A DNA stretch of 64,000 nt from Alphaproteobacteria bacterium (GTDB lineage Bacteria; Pseudomonadota; Alphaproteobacteria; Micropepsales; Micropepsaceae), in NCBI GenBank assembly GCA_947465395.1, contig CANIAL010000003.1:1-64000 (forward strand), written 5' to 3'. Both the position numbers and the translations under genes were made by a program. The notes beneath the pieces are model-generated. The model ran no database searches. It saw only the letters and a program-made list of their open reading frames with translations, and was not told the origin of the DNA. Shown piece by piece: positions 47,445-59,151 of this stretch. How positions within the stretch are numbered: the stretch's first letter is position 1; the number at the start of each line of letters is the position of its first letter.

Positions 47445-48815
47445 ATGCAGATCACCCAGACGGCCTCCGAAGACTTGCACCGCCAGTACACGGTGACGGT
47501 GGCTGCGTCCGACCTGGACAGCCGCGTCACCAAGCGGCTGGAAGAGATGAAGTCCAAGATGCATCTCAAGGGCTTCCGCCCGGGCAAGGCGCCCATGTCC
47601 TTCCTCAAGAAGCAGTATGGCAAGTCCGTGATGGGCGAAGTGCTGGAAGCCGTGGTGAGCGAAGGCAGCCAGAAGGCCGTCGCCGACAACAAACTCAAGC
47701 CTGCCCAGCAGCCGCGCATCGAGCCGGTCGGCGACGTCGCCCAGGTTGTCGAAGGCAAGGCCGATCTTCAGTTCACCGTCTCGGTGGATTTGCTGCCCGA
47801 ATTCGAAGTGAGCGATGTTTCCAAGCTCAAGGTCGAGCGCCTGGTCTCCGAACCCACCGAGGTGGACACCAATGAAGTTCTCGAACGTCTTGCCAAGCAG
47901 GCTGGCGGCCATGAAGCGCGCCCCGCCGGCGAAGCGGCGCAAAAGGACGATCTGGTGGTGATTGATTTCGCCGGCAGCATTGACGGCACGCCCTTTGAAG
48001 GCGGCACCGGCACGGACAGCAACCTGGTCCTGGGCCGCGGCCAGTTCATTCCCGGTTTCGAAGACCAGCTTATCGGCGCCAAGGCGGGCGACAAGCGCGA
48101 CGTCAACGTGACCTTCCCCGGCGACTATCATGCCGCCGAACTGGCGGCCAAGGACGCCGTCTTTGCCGTGACCGTGAAAGAGGTCAAGGCGCCCCAGATC
48201 GCGGCGATTGACGACGAGCTGGCCAAGAAGATGGGCCTGGATACATTGTCCGAGATGCGCGAGCGCATCGGCGAACAGGTCAAACAGGATTATGCCGCTG
48301 CCAGCCGCGTGCATCTGAAGCGCCGCATCCTGGACGCGCTGGACGAAAGCCATTCCTTCCAGCTGCCGCAGGGCATGGTGGACAGCGAATTCGCCAGCAT
48401 CTGGGCGCAGGTGCATGACGAGTTGGCGCGTGAAGGCAAGACCGCCGCCGATGAAGGCAAGACCGATGACGAGCTGAAAAAGGAATATGAAGCCATCGCC
48501 GAACGCCGCGTGCGGCTGGGCCTGATCCTGGGCCGGCTGGGCGAACAGAACAATATCAGCGTGGGCGGCGAGGAAGTGCAGCGCGCCATCATGGCCAAGG
48601 CGCGCCAGTATCCCGGCCAGGAACAGCAGGTGTTCGACTATTACATGAAGACGCCTCAGGCCCAGACCGAGATCCGCGCCCCCCTGTTCGAGGACAAGGT
48701 GGTGGATTTCATCGCCGAACTGGCCGAGATCAAGGACCGCAAGGTGGACCGCGAGACCCTGTTCAAGGACCCCGAAGACCTGCCCGAAAGCGTCAAGTCG
48801 AAAACGTCATCCTGA
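47445..48815 (+). CDS. tig: Trigger factor
   Basis: Ribosome-bound chaperone and prolyl isomerase. 456 residues. The ribosome-binding loop is in KGFRPGKAPMSFLKKQYG, the FKBP domain runs from DDLVVIDFAGSIDGTPFEGG to KAGDKRDVNVTFPGDYHA, and the C-terminal helices form the chaperone cradle. First protein gene of the tig-clpP-clpX-lon block, just downstream of tRNA-Leu. Confidence 0.97.
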   Translation: MQITQTASEDLHRQYTVTVAASDLDSRVTKRLEEMKSKMHLKGFRPGKAPMSFLKKQYGKSVMGEVLEAVVSEGSQKAVADNKLKPAQQPRIEPVGDVAQVVEGKADLQFTVSVDLLPEFEVSDVSKLKVERLVSEPTEVDTNEVLERLAKQAGGHEARPAGEAAQKDDLVVIDFAGSIDGTPFEGGTGTDSNLVLGRGQFIPGFEDQLIGAKAGDKRDVNVTFPGDYHAAELAAKDAVFAVTVKEVKAPQIAAIDDELAKKMGLDTLSEMRERIGEQVKQDYAAASRVHLKRRILDALDESHSFQLPQGMVDSEFASIWAQVHDELAREGKTAADEGKTDDELKKEYEAIAERRVRLGLILGRLGEQNNISVGGEEVQRAIMAKARQYPGQEQQVFDYYMKTPQAQTEIRAPLFEDKVVDFIAELAEIKDRKVDRETLFKDPEDLPESVKSKTSS

Positions 48816-48841
48816 AAATTGGCGGTTGATACCTATATAAT
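48811..48841 (+). promoter_or_regulatory. Heat-shock-like promoter upstream of clpP
   Basis: CCTG (48811-48814), 17 bases, then CCTATAT (48832-48838), close to the alphaproteobacterial RpoH pattern CTTG-N17-18-CYTATNT. The same stretch contains a perfect sigma-70 -10, TATAAT (48836-48841). It overlaps the end of tig and lies 76 bases before the clpP ATG. Confidence 0.55.
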
Positions 48842-48916
48842 GGGGAACGGGTAGCGCGGGCGGCCAGTCACGGCTAGCTTTACGCAAACCCGAATCTGTT
48901 ACCAAGAAGGCGGCAC

Positions 48917-49546
48917 ATGGCGTCCCCCACCGAATATTACAACAACACCCTGGTGCCCATGGTGGTCGAACAGACCGCCCGCGGCGAGCGCGCCTTTGAC
49001 ATCTATTCGCGCCTTTTGAAGGAGCGGGTGATCTTCATCACCGGCCCGATCGAGGATTATGGCGCCAGCCTGATTACCGCCCAGCTGCTGTTCCTGGAGG
49101 CCGAAAACCCCAAAAAGGAAGTGCACATGTACATCAACTCGCCTGGCGGGTTGGTGACGGCCGGCATGGCCATCTATGACACGATGCAATATGTGCGCCC
49201 CCCCGTGCAGACCTTCTGCATCGGCCAGGCGGCCTCGGCGGCGTCCTTGCTGCTTTGCGCCGGCAAGAAGGGCGAGCGTTTCGCCCTGCCCAATGCGCGC
49301 ATCATGGTCCACCAGCCCTCGGCTTCTTACTATGGCCAGGCCGCCGATATCGCCCGCCATGCCCAGGAAATCGTCAAAATGAAGCGGCGGCTGAACGAGA
49401 TTTACGCCAAGCATACCGGCCAGACGGTCGAGGCCATTGAAAAGGCGCTGGACCGCGATACCTATATGACTGCGGAAGAAGCCAAGAGTTTCGGGCTGTT
49501 AGACCAGGTCATGACCCGCCGTCCCGAGGGCGAGGCGCCGGTCTGA
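48917..49546 (+). CDS. clpP: ATP-dependent Clp protease proteolytic subunit
   Basis: Barrel-forming serine peptidase partnered with ClpX/ClpA. 209 residues with catalytic Ser107 ([10 protein letters not shown]), His132 (RIMVHQPSA) and Asp181 (ALDRDTYM). [20 protein letters not shown] is the handle/active-site strand. The start has an AAGGCGG element just upstream. Confidence 0.97.
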   Translation: MASPTEYYNNTLVPMVVEQTARGERAFDIYSRLLKERVIFITGPIEDYGASLITAQLLFLEAENPKKEVHMYINSPGGLVTAGMAIYDTMQYVRPPVQTFCIGQAASAASLLLCAGKKGERFALPNARIMVHQPSASYYGQAADIARHAQEIVKMKRRLNEIYAKHTGQTVEAIEKALDRDTYMTAEEAKSFGLLDQVMTRRPEGEAPV

Positions 49547-49738
49547 CGCGTCCTTTTTCTGGAAAGTTTCTTGTTTTTCAGTGGCTTGAGCGGTTTTAAA
49601 CAAATCTTGATCCCGCTGGCGCTAACGTGGTCGAATGTTGGGGCAGGGGGTGCTTCGCTCCCCTTGCGTGGTGCAAAGCAGCAATTCCCCCAAAAAGGGT
49701 AAGCTGCGGGCGGTCGAAAGGCCGGAAGGTACGTGACA

Positions 49739-51007
49739 ATGAGCAAGGCCAGCGGCGGCGAGTCCAAGAATACGCTCTACTGCTCTTTTTGCGGCAAGAG
49801 CCAGCACGAGGTCAGGAAACTGATCGCCGGCCCCACCGTGTTCATCTGCGATGAATGCGTGGAACTGTGCATGGAAATCATCCGGGAGGAGAACAAGACC
49901 TCCTTCATGAAATCCAAGGAGGGTGTTCCCACCCCGCAGGAAATTTTCAAGGTGCTTGACGATTATGTCGTCGGCCAGCCGCACGCCAAGAAGGTGCTGT
50001 CGGTGGCGGTGCACAATCACTACAAGCGCATAAATTCATCCGGCAAGAATGGCGATGTCGAACTCGCCAAGTCCAACATTATGCTGATCGGCCCCACCGG
50101 CTGCGGCAAGACCTTGCTGGCGCAGACTCTCGCACGCATCCTGGACGTGCCCTTCACCATGGCCGACGCCACCACCCTGACCGAAGCCGGTTATGTGGGC
50201 GAGGATGTTGAGAACATCATCCTCAAGCTGCTGCAGGCCGCCGACTATAATGTCGAACGGGCGCAACGCGGCATCGTCTATATCGACGAAGTGGACAAGA
50301 TTTCCCGCAAGTCGGACAATCCCTCCATCACCCGCGACGTGTCGGGCGAAGGCGTGCAGCAGGCTTTGCTCAAGATCATGGAGGGCACCGTCGCCTCCGT
50401 GCCGCCCCAGGGTGGGCGCAAGCATCCGCAGCAGGAATTCCTGCAGGTGGATACCACCAACATCCTCTTCATCTGCGGCGGCGCCTTTGCCGGCCTGGAC
50501 AAGATCATCTCGGCCCGCACCTCGGGTACGTCCATGGGTTTTGGCGCCAATGTGCGTTCGGCCGATGAACGCGGCACGGGCGACATATTGCGCGAGATCG
50601 AGCCGGAAGATCTTTTGAAGTTCGGCCTGATCCCGGAATTCATCGGCCGCCTGCCGGTGCTCGCCACCCTGGGCGACCTGTCGGAAACCGCCCTGATTGA
50701 AATCCTGACCCGTCCCAAGAACGCGCTGGCCAAGCAGTATCAGCGCATGTTCGAGATGGAAGGCGTCAAGCTGCGCTTCCAGGAAGAGGCCCTGCATTCC
50801 ATTTCCAAGCGCGCCATCCAGCGCCGCACCGGCGCGCGCGGTCTGCGCTCCATCCTGGAAGGCATATTGCTGGAAACCATGTTCGAACTTCCCACCCTGA
50901 ACGGGGTGCAGGAAGTGGTGATCACCGCCGATGTGGTGGATGGCAAGGCGCGGCCCCTTTATACCTATTCGGATAAGGGCCAGGCGCGCGAGCAGACCGC
51001 TTCCTGA
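49739..51007 (+). CDS. clpX: ATP-dependent Clp protease ATP-binding subunit ClpX
   Basis: AAA+ unfoldase for ClpP. 422 residues. N-terminal zinc-binding domain with [18 protein letters not shown] and CDECVELC. Walker A GPTGCGKT, Walker [10 protein letters not shown], sensor LRSIL-like [10 protein letters not shown], and the ClpP-contact loop near [20 protein letters not shown] is nine bases before ATG 49739, preferred over the GTG at 49733, which is only three bases from it. Confidence 0.97.
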   Translation: MSKASGGESKNTLYCSFCGKSQHEVRKLIAGPTVFICDECVELCMEIIREENKTSFMKSKEGVPTPQEIFKVLDDYVVGQPHAKKVLSVAVHNHYKRINSSGKNGDVELAKSNIMLIGPTGCGKTLLAQTLARILDVPFTMADATTLTEAGYVGEDVENIILKLLQAADYNVERAQRGIVYIDEVDKISRKSDNPSITRDVSGEGVQQALLKIMEGTVASVPPQGGRKHPQQEFLQVDTTNILFICGGAFAGLDKIISARTSGTSMGFGANVRSADERGTGDILREIEPEDLLKFGLIPEFIGRLPVLATLGDLSETALIEILTRPKNALAKQYQRMFEMEGVKLRFQEEALHSISKRAIQRRTGARGLRSILEGILLETMFELPTLNGVQEVVITADVVDGKARPLYTYSDKGQAREQTAS

Positions 51008-51079
51008 CGACGGTTTTTCCGTTATCCCGCAGATTTTTGTGCGTGGAACGGAACTTTCTGCCCCAAGCCCCTGCGCCGT

Positions 51080-51110
51080 CTTGAAACCCCGGTTTGGGCA
51101 GCCCACGTTA
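51080..51110 (+). promoter_or_regulatory. Possible heat-shock promoter upstream of lon
   Basis: CTTGAAA (51080-51086), 15 bases, then CCCACGTTA (51102-51110), resembling the E. coli sigma-32 form CTTGAAA-N11-16-CCCCATNT. Only a partial match in the -10. It lies 63 bases before the lon ATG, in a 165-base spacer. Confidence 0.45.
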
Positions 51111-51172
51111 AAGCGTCTGGAGCCGCGGCCGTCGCGGCACCTTGCAATGTGTAACAGAAAGCCGAGCACCCC

Positions 51173-53605
<2,433 letters not shown>

Positions 53606-53657
53606 ATAAACCCCTCCGGCCCCAAACTTTTTGCCGCTTCGCGGCATGGGCATCTTT

Positions 53658-53691
53658 CGCCCGCCCATCTTGAAAAGAAGATGGGCGGGCG
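53658..53691. repeat. Long perfect palindrome downstream of lon
   Basis: A 14-bp perfect stem: arm 53658-53671 (CGCCCGCCCATCTT) and arm 53678-53691 around a GAAAAG loop. It could terminate lon transcription, but no T run follows. The sequence GCATCTTTCGCCCGC at its left edge (53650-53664) recurs at 55056-55070. Confidence 0.7.
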
Positions 53692-53704
53692 GATGCTTCG
53701 GCCA

Positions 53705-53737
53705 CCTCCCCTTCTCATGCTCCGCATGAAGGGGAGG
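53705..53737. repeat. REP-like palindrome CCTCCCC...GGGGAGG
   Basis: CCTCCCCTTC pairs with GAAGGGGAGG-like sequence; the inner ATGC/GCAT stem is offset by a two-base bulge. The CCTCCCCT core is shared with the element downstream of anmK. Confidence 0.6.
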
Positions 53738-53817
53738 CGGGCCGGGTTGGCCTGCCGTCGCACCCCGGTTTTGGGTCGAGAATCGCCATAAATCGCGTGA
53801 TTTCGCCCTTTTTCGCT

Positions 53818-53847
53818 TTGACGGGCTTGGCCCCGCGCCCCTACAGT
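53818..53847 (+). promoter_or_regulatory. Candidate promoter for the HU gene
   Basis: TTGACG (53818-53823), 18-base spacer, TACAGT (53842-53847). It ends 39 bases before the GTG start. Confidence 0.4.
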
Positions 53848-53886
53848 CCCTGCCAACGGGACGAATCGCGGCAAAAGGAGCCCCTC

Positions 53887-54159
53887 GTGAACAAGAACGA
53901 TCTCATCCAGAAGCTGGCCGACCATACCGGCCTGCCGAAGAATGACGCCGCCAAGGCGGTGGACGGCGTATTCGACCTGATCGCCGCGTCTTTGAAGGCG
54001 GGCGATGAAGTTCGCCTGACCGGCTTCGGCGTTTTCGTGGTGGCCACAAGGGCGGGCGGCAAGGGCCGCAATCCCCAGACCGGCGAAGAAATCACCATCA
54101 AGCCGTCCAAGCAGCCGCGCTTCCGCGCCGGCAAGCAGCTGAAGGATTCCCTGAACTAG
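53887..54159 (+). CDS. hup: HU-family DNA-binding protein
   Basis: 90-residue histone-like protein that bends and compacts DNA. It has the N-terminal helices NKNDLIQKLADHTGLPKNDA, the strand region GDEVRLTGFGVFVVATRAG and the DNA-binding arm GKGRNPQTGEEITIKPSKQP. The GTG start is supported by AAAGGAG six bases upstream; there is no credible alternative. Position after lon is common in proteobacteria. Confidence 0.95.
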   Translation: MNKNDLIQKLADHTGLPKNDAAKAVDGVFDLIAASLKAGDEVRLTGFGVFVVATRAGGKGRNPQTGEEITIKPSKQPRFRAGKQLKDSLN

Positions 54160-54163
54160 GGCG

Positions 54164-54463
54164 TCAACGCCCCCGCCACGGGGCGTGGACGATGTGTGTC
54201 GGAACGGCCGTTGGGGAACCACGGCGGCTGGCGACATAATTGCGCCTGCGCAGATGGCGAAGCGCCGCCTGGACCGAAGATTTCGACAGGCCGGTTTCAA
54301 CAGCGAGGGTTGAAAGGCTGACCTGCACGCCGCGGGCCGGGCCGCCGGCCATGTGCCACAGCTTCAGATAAACCAGAAAGGCAGACGGCGCGCGGTCATG
54401 ACCGATCAGGTCGGGCAGCAATGTCTCGACCAGATAGTCGTCCAGCGGCGCTCTACGAACCAT
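54164..54463 (-). CDS. Small helix-turn-helix DNA-binding protein
   Basis: 99 residues from MVRRAPLDDYLVE. A winged-HTH region can be seen in VQVSLSTLAVETGLSKSSVQ followed by AALRHLRRRNYVASRR, resembling GntR/MarR-like replication or transcription regulators. No ligand domain, so the regulated process is unknown. A longer TTG start at 54538 exists but would run almost into the divergent VOC gene. It ends four bases past the HU stop. Confidence 0.65.
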   Translation of the reverse strand: MVRRAPLDDYLVETLLPDLIGHDRAPSAFLVYLKLWHMAGGPARGVQVSLSTLAVETGLSKSSVQAALRHLRRRNYVASRRGSPTAVPTHIVHAPWRGR

Positions 54464-54549
54464 TGCTATAGTATTGTCTGGGATACTTGCCAGGGCAATG
54501 CCGGCTTTTGCACACTGGCTGTCAAAATTGGCCGTCAAAGGAGCGCCAC

Positions 54550-54915
54550 ATGATCACATCCGTCAAGTTCATGAGCATCCCGGTCGCCGACCCGGAACGG
54601 GCACTGAAATTCTATACCGGGAAGCTCGACTTCAAGGTGGCGACGGACCAGGAAATGGGTCCGGGACGGCGCTGGATCGAATTGCGCCTGGGCAAGGCCC
54701 AGACCCGGCTGGTGCTGTTCACGATGGACGGCGAAGAGGGGCGCATCGGCACGCGCATGAACTGTTCCCGGGCGTGCGATGACGTCGAGGCAACCTGGCG
54801 CCAGCTTTCGGAACGGGGTGTGGAATTCGTGTCGCCGCCGGCCAAGCAGCCCTGGGGCACTTTCGCCATCATGAAAGATTCCGAAGGCAACCAGTTCGTC
54901 CTGGGGTCTGAATGA
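54550..54915 (+). CDS. VOC-superfamily (glyoxalase/bleomycin-resistance-like) protein
   Basis: 121-residue two-module VOC fold: ITSVKFMSIPVADPERALKF opening and KQPWGTFAIMKDSEGNQFVL ending. Metal ligands are incomplete by eye: a late Glu is absent or shifted, so catalysis is uncertain. AAAGGAG lies six bases before the ATG. Divergent from the small HTH gene, which may regulate it. Confidence 0.82.
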   Translation: MITSVKFMSIPVADPERALKFYTGKLDFKVATDQEMGPGRRWIELRLGKAQTRLVLFTMDGEEGRIGTRMNCSRACDDVEATWRQLSERGVEFVSPPAKQPWGTFAIMKDSEGNQFVLGSE

Positions 54916-54958
54916 CCCGGGTATGGCACCCGGCAGCGATATGTTATGAGGCACGCCG

Positions 54959-55033
54959 GGGCGGTTAGCTCAGCGGTAGAGCGTATCGTTTACACCGATA
55001 GGGTCGGCGGTTCGATCCCGTCACCGCCCACCA
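54959..55033 (+). tRNA. tRNA-Val (UAC)
   Basis: 75 bases with encoded CCA. Perfect acceptor GGGCGGT/ACCGCCC, anticodon arm TATCG-TTTACAC-CGATA (UAC), T arm GGCGG-TTCGATC-CCGTC with one mismatch. Confidence 0.95.
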
Positions 55034-55055
55034 TATTTTTCCCCCTCCGGCCTTC

Positions 55056-55070
55056 GCATCTTTCGCCCGC
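55056..55070. repeat. Second copy of the GCATCTTTCGCCCGC repeat core
   Basis: Identical over 15 bases to 53650-53664. It lies between tRNA-Val and the small membrane protein gene, flanked by CCCCCTCC and GGGGAGGG. Confidence 0.55.
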
Positions 55071-55122
55071 AAGCGCGCAGGGGAGGGTGGTCTGTGTTTT
55101 CCGTAGAGGCGGAGTTTTTCGG

Positions 55123-55314
55123 CTACCGACGGGACCACCAGATCAGGCCTGCGCCGACAATGGCGGTGGCGATGCCGATATAGGTCCATTGGGCCACCAT
55201 ATACATGGTGGCGCTTTGACCACTGGGCCAGGTGAACATGCCGGTGCCCTGGCCGATCCAGTGCACGCCCATCAAAAATGCAAGAATGCCGACTATCAGA
55301 AGCACGATCCGCAT
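55123..55314 (-). CDS. Small membrane protein of unknown function
   Basis: 63 residues from MRIVLLIVGILAFLMGVHWI. Two predicted TM helices separated by a short GQGTGMFTWPSGQSATMYMV loop, ending with a basic WWSRR. GGGGGAT lies just upstream of this ATG. No family recognised with confidence. Confidence 0.6.
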   Translation of the reverse strand: MRIVLLIVGILAFLMGVHWIGQGTGMFTWPSGQSATMYMVAQWTYIGIATAIVGAGLIWWSRR

Positions 55315-55401
55315 GGCTGATCCCCCAATGGTTCCGTGGCCCAAGCCTAGCTTACCTTATCGTCATTCGCCAAACCGGCGCGGGCGGGCTAGACGTGAAG
55401 A

Positions 55402-55944
55402 ATGAGACAGATGCGCGTTGCCGTTCTTCTGGGATCGGGCTTGATGTTGGCGGCCTGCGCCTCAGCGCCGCCGCCGCAAGCCGCGCGTCCAACGCCGCCG
55501 CCCTTCAATGGCGGCCCCACCGCCATGCTTCTGAAATACGACACCGCCAAGACCGGCAGCATTTCCCGGGCGCAACTGGTGGCGGGCCTGCGCGCCGAAT
55601 TCGATGCCCTGGACACGCGCCACACGGGCTGCCTTGATCCTGCCCAGATAGACGCCGTCAACCAGCAGCGTATCTCGACCGACAAATCCACCGCCACGCC
55701 GATCCAGGACTGGAACCTGGATGGCTGTCTCGACTACCGGGAATATTCCGCCGCGGCCTATTCCCTGTTCGCCCAGCTGGATCGTAACAATGACGGCCTG
55801 CTCACGGCCCAGGAACTGAACCCGGGCCGCCCGGCAGGGTCTGCCCCGGCGCCTGTGCAGCCCGCGCCCGGTGATGGCGGCCACAGCGCCCGCGCCACAG
55901 GCGATAACAGGCCGAAACCGGCCCCAAATTCGGCTCAAACTTGA
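55402..55944 (+). CDS. EF-hand calcium-binding lipoprotein
   Basis: 180 residues with a lipobox LMLAAC near residue 19, then a Pro-rich linker. EF-hand-like loops are visible in DTAKTGSISRAQL, DTRHTGCLDPAQI, DWNLDGCLDYREY and DRNNDGLLTAQEL; the last two are closest to canonical. The C-terminal tail is Pro/Ala-rich and disordered. Predicted to be a periplasmic or outer-membrane-attached calcium-binding protein, role unknown. A second ATG at 55411 is possible. Sits between two tRNA genes. Confidence 0.78.
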   Translation: MRQMRVAVLLGSGLMLAACASAPPPQAARPTPPPFNGGPTAMLLKYDTAKTGSISRAQLVAGLRAEFDALDTRHTGCLDPAQIDAVNQQRISTDKSTATPIQDWNLDGCLDYREYSAAAYSLFAQLDRNNDGLLTAQELNPGRPAGSAPAPVQPAPGDGGHSARATGDNRPKPAPNSAQT

Positions 55945-56007
55945 CTTGGGGGGATGCCCGCTCTAAAGCGGCCCCCTTCGTTCGCCCGCCCAAAAGCGGG
56001 GCGATGC

Positions 56008-56084
56008 GGGGGCGTAGCTCAGTTGGTTAGAGTGTCGGCCTGTCACGCCGAAGGTCGCGGGTTCGAGCCCCGTCGCTCCCGCCA
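56008..56084 (+). tRNA. tRNA-Asp (GUC)
   Basis: 77 bases with encoded CCA. Acceptor GGGGGCG/CGCTCCC with one G-U pair, anticodon arm TCGGC-CTGTCAC-GCCGA (GUC). Confidence 0.95.
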
Positions 56085-56385
56085 TTTCCCACAGGAAATT
56101 GGCAATTATCCGGTACCCCGCGACGTTGCGGGTCATGCCGCCCGTTGCGGGCGCTGTGCCTGCGCGAATGTCTCTCAATCTGTCATCAACTGGGGATAAA
56201 AACCGCTGCCCGCTGACGCGGCGCAGGTCAAGTTCCAAATCGGGAAGAATCCTGTTTTTCCGTGCCGAATCTTGGGCTAAACCCGCGTTGCGCGAAGGGT
56301 GCGCCTGCCTATACTGCGCCCGCAAAACGAAGCCCGATTCAACGGGCCGGTGCAGAGTTTGGACGGCAAGGGGTTTGGACGCGTG
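56085..56385. other. 301-base spacer between tRNA-Asp and nuoA
   Basis: Contains small GC hairpins just after the tRNA (for example GCCC-GTT-GCGGGC near 56140) and the candidate nuo promoter. No coding region seen. Confidence 0.5.
56288..56315 (+). promoter_or_regulatory. Candidate promoter for the nuo operon
   Basis: TTGCGC (56288-56293), 16-base spacer, TATACT (56310-56315). It sits 71 bases before the nuoA ATG. Confidence 0.5.
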
Positions 56386-56763
56386 ATGGAAAGCCTGCTC
56401 TTGGAGTATCTGCCGATCCTGGTGTTTCTGGGAATCGCGCTGGTCCTCAGTTGCGTGCTGGTCGCGGTGCCGCTGGTGGTGGCGCCCTCCAAGCCCGATC
56501 CCGAAAAACTCTCGGCCTATGAATGCGGCTTTCCCGCCTTTGGCGATGCGCGCATGAAATTCGATGTGCGCTTCTACCTGGTGGCAATCCTGTTCATCAT
56601 CTTCGACTTGGAAGTGGCGTTTCTTTTCCCCTGGGCCATCACGCTGACAAAGATGCCGGGTGATGCCGGTATCTTCGCCTTCTGGTCCATGATGGCCTTC
56701 CTGGGCGTACTCACGGTGGGCTTCATCTATGAATGGAAGAAGGGAGCGCTGGAATGGGAGTGA
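56386..56763 (+). CDS. nuoA: NADH-quinone oxidoreductase subunit A
   Basis: 125-residue membrane subunit of complex I with three TM helices. [20 protein letters not shown] and [15 protein letters not shown] are family signatures. The ATG after GTG 56383 is chosen. Its 3' end overlaps the nuoB start. Confidence 0.95.
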   Translation: MESLLLEYLPILVFLGIALVLSCVLVAVPLVVAPSKPDPEKLSAYECGFPAFGDARMKFDVRFYLVAILFIIFDLEVAFLFPWAITLTKMPGDAGIFAFWSMMAFLGVLTVGFIYEWKKGALEWE

Positions 56764-57302
56764 GCACTTCACCCATCATCGCGCCGCCGCCGGGATCCGT
56801 TGCGGATAACGATCCCTATTTCCAGGCGCTGCAGCAGGAAATGGCCGACAAGGGTTTCATCGTCACGTCCAGCGAAGCGATCGTCAATTGGGCGCGCACC
56901 GGCTCGCTGATGTGGATGACGTTCGGCCTGGCCTGCTGCGCCGTGGAAATGATGCAGGCTTCCATGCCGCGTTATGACCTGGAGCGGTTTGGTTTTGCGC
57001 CGCGTGCGTCACCGCGCCAGTCCGACGTGATGATCGTGGCCGGAACGCTTACCAACAAGATGGCCCCGGCCCTGCGCAAGGTTTACGACCAGATGCCCGA
57101 GCCGCGTTATGTCATCAGCATGGGAAGCTGCGCCAATGGCGGCGGCTATTATCATTATTCCTATGCCGTGGTGCGCGGCTGTGACCGCATCGTGCCGGTG
57201 GATATTTACGTGCCGGGCTGCCCGCCCACGGCCGAGGCGCTGGTCTATGGCGTGCTGCTCCTGCAGCGCAAGATCCGCCGCACGGGGACGATCGAACGCT
57301 GA
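56754..57302 (+). CDS. nuoB: NADH-quinone oxidoreductase subunit B
   Basis: 182 residues; carries the N2 [4Fe-4S] cluster. Ligands in [11 protein letters not shown] (two adjacent Cys), [16 protein letters not shown] and [18 protein letters not shown] lies eight bases before ATG 56754; GTG 56760 (GTGA overlap) is the alternative. Confidence 0.96.
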   Translation: MGVSTSPIIAPPPGSVADNDPYFQALQQEMADKGFIVTSSEAIVNWARTGSLMWMTFGLACCAVEMMQASMPRYDLERFGFAPRASPRQSDVMIVAGTLTNKMAPALRKVYDQMPEPRYVISMGSCANGGGYYHYSYAVVRGCDRIVPVDIYVPGCPPTAEALVYGVLLLQRKIRRTGTIER

Positions 57303-57934
57303 TGGCCGATTTGCTGCAACTCGCCGAACAGGTTTCCGGCGCGCTGAAAGGCGCGGCGGTGAAGCCTGTCATGGCGGTGGGCGATCTCACATTGGAAGTG
57401 CCGGCGTCGCGCATCCTGGATGTGCTGGCGCATCTGAAAGACGTTCAGGATTTCAAGATACTGGTGGATGTCTGCGGCCTGGATTGGCCCAGCCGCCCCA
57501 GGCGTTTCGATGTGGTCTATCATCTGCTGTCGCTGACCCGGAACATGCGCGTGCGGGTGAAGGCGCAAGTGGGGGAGGGCGAAGCGATTGCCTCCGCCAT
57601 CGCGCTTTATCCCGCCGCCGGCTGGTTCGAGCGCGAAGCCTTTGACATGTACGGCATTGCCTTTGCCGATCATCCGGATTTGCGCCGCATCCTCACCGAT
57701 TACGGGTTCTCGGGTTATCCGCTGCGGAAAGACTTTCCCCTCACCGGCCATGTCGAGCTGCGCTATGACGACGAACTGAAGCGCGTGGTCTACCAGCCCG
57801 TGCACCTGGTGCAGGAATTCCGCGATTTCGATTTCATGTCGCCCTGGGAAGGCGCGCCGCACATTCTTCCCGGCGACGAGAAGGCCGCCATGGCGCCGAA
57901 CGCCACCTCCGGCGATCCGGGGAAGAAGCCATGA
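57302..57934 (+). CDS. nuoC: NADH-quinone oxidoreductase subunit C
   Basis: 210-residue peripheral-arm subunit with [40 protein letters not shown] and the typical [13 protein letters not shown] ending. Start overlaps the nuoB stop (TGATG). Confidence 0.95.
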   Translation: MADLLQLAEQVSGALKGAAVKPVMAVGDLTLEVPASRILDVLAHLKDVQDFKILVDVCGLDWPSRPRRFDVVYHLLSLTRNMRVRVKAQVGEGEAIASAIALYPAAGWFEREAFDMYGIAFADHPDLRRILTDYGFSGYPLRKDFPLTGHVELRYDDELKRVVYQPVHLVQEFRDFDFMSPWEGAPHILPGDEKAAMAPNATSGDPGKKP

Positions 57935-59151
57935 CATCTGTAACGCTTGAAAACATCCCTGACGCCGATGCCGTTGCTGCTGCGGAAGATCCGCACATGA
58001 CCATCAATTTCGGCCCCCAGCATCCGGCCGCGCATGGCGTGCTGCGCCTGGTGCTGGACCTGGACGGCGAAATCGTCACCCGCGTGGACCCGCATATCGG
58101 GCTTCTGCACCGGGGCACCGAAAAGCTGATCGAGCACAAGACATACCTGCAGGCGATCCCCTATTTCGACCGCCTGGACTATGTCGCGCCCATGAACCAG
58201 GAGCATGCTTTTGCGCTCGCCATTGAGCGCATGATCGGCATGGAAGTGCCGCGGCGCGGGCAGTTGATCCGCGTGCTGTTCTGCGAAATCGGCCGCATCC
58301 TCAACCATCTTCTTCAGGTCACGACCCAGGCCATGGACGTTGGCGCGCTCACCCCGCCGCTGTGGGGCTTTGAAGAGCGCGAAAAGCTGATGATCTTCTA
58401 CGAGCGCGTCTCGGGCAGCCGCATGCACGCGGCCTATTTCCGCGCCGGCGGCGTGCACCAGGACATGCCGCCGGGCCTGGCCGAGGACATCTACAAGTTC
58501 TGCGAAGAATTCCCGCGCGTGCTGGACGATATCGAAACGCTGCTGACGGAAAACCGCATCTTCAAGCAGCGCAACGTGGATATCGGAATCATCAACCGTG
58601 CCCAGGCCGAAATGTGGAGCATGTCGGGCGTGATGCTGCGTTCCACCGGCGTGAAATGGGATTTGCGCCGGGCACAGTCCTACGAATGCTACAATGAAAT
58701 GGAATTCAAGATTCCCGTCGGCAAGAACGGCGACAATTACGACCGCTATATCATGCGCATGGAAGAAATGCGTGAAGCCGTGAAAATCATGAAGCAATGC
58801 CTGGACCGCATGGTGCCCGGCCCGGTGTCATCCGCCGACAACAAGGTGGTGCCGCCCAAGCGCGCCGAAATGAAGGCTTCGATGGAAGCCCTGATCCATC
58901 ACTTCAAGCTGTACACCGAGGGCTTCCATGTTCCGGCGGGCGAAATCTACGCCGCCGTGGAAGCGCCCAAGGGCGAGTTCGGCGTGTACCTGGTGGCCGA
59001 CGGCTCCAACAAGCCCTATCGCTGCAAGATCCGCGCGCCCAGCTTCGTGCACCTGCAGGCCATGGATTACATGTGTCGGGGCCACATGCTGGCCGACGTT
59101 TCCGCCATCCTGGGGTCCATGGACATCGTGTTTGGGGAGGTGGACCGGTGA
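57931..59151 (+). CDS. nuoD: NADH-quinone oxidoreductase subunit D
   Basis: 406-residue 49-kDa-type subunit forming the quinone site with Nuo[58 protein letters not shown], then [20 protein letters not shown] near the end. ATGA overlap with nuoC. Confidence 0.96.
   Translation: MTSVTLENIPDADAVAAAEDPHMTINFGPQHPAAHGVLRLVLDLDGEIVTRVDPHIGLLHRGTEKLIEHKTYLQAIPYFDRLDYVAPMNQEHAFALAIERMIGMEVPRRGQLIRVLFCEIGRILNHLLQVTTQAMDVGALTPPLWGFEEREKLMIFYERVSGSRMHAAYFRAGGVHQDMPPGLAEDIYKFCEEFPRVLDDIETLLTENRIFKQRNVDIGIINRAQAEMWSMSGVMLRSTGVKWDLRRAQSYECYNEMEFKIPVGKNGDNYDRYIMRMEEMREAVKIMKQCLDRMVPGPVSSADNKVVPPKRAEMKASMEALIHHFKLYTEGFHVPAGEIYAAVEAPKGEFGVYLVADGSNKPYRCKIRAPSFVHLQAMDYMCRGHMLADVSAILGSMDIVFGEVDR

Larger units (their letters stand above)
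53606..53886. other. 281-base spacer between lon and the HU gene
   Basis: Holds two strong palindromes (53658-53691 and 53705-53737), then a candidate HU promoter. No coding region seen. Confidence 0.6.
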
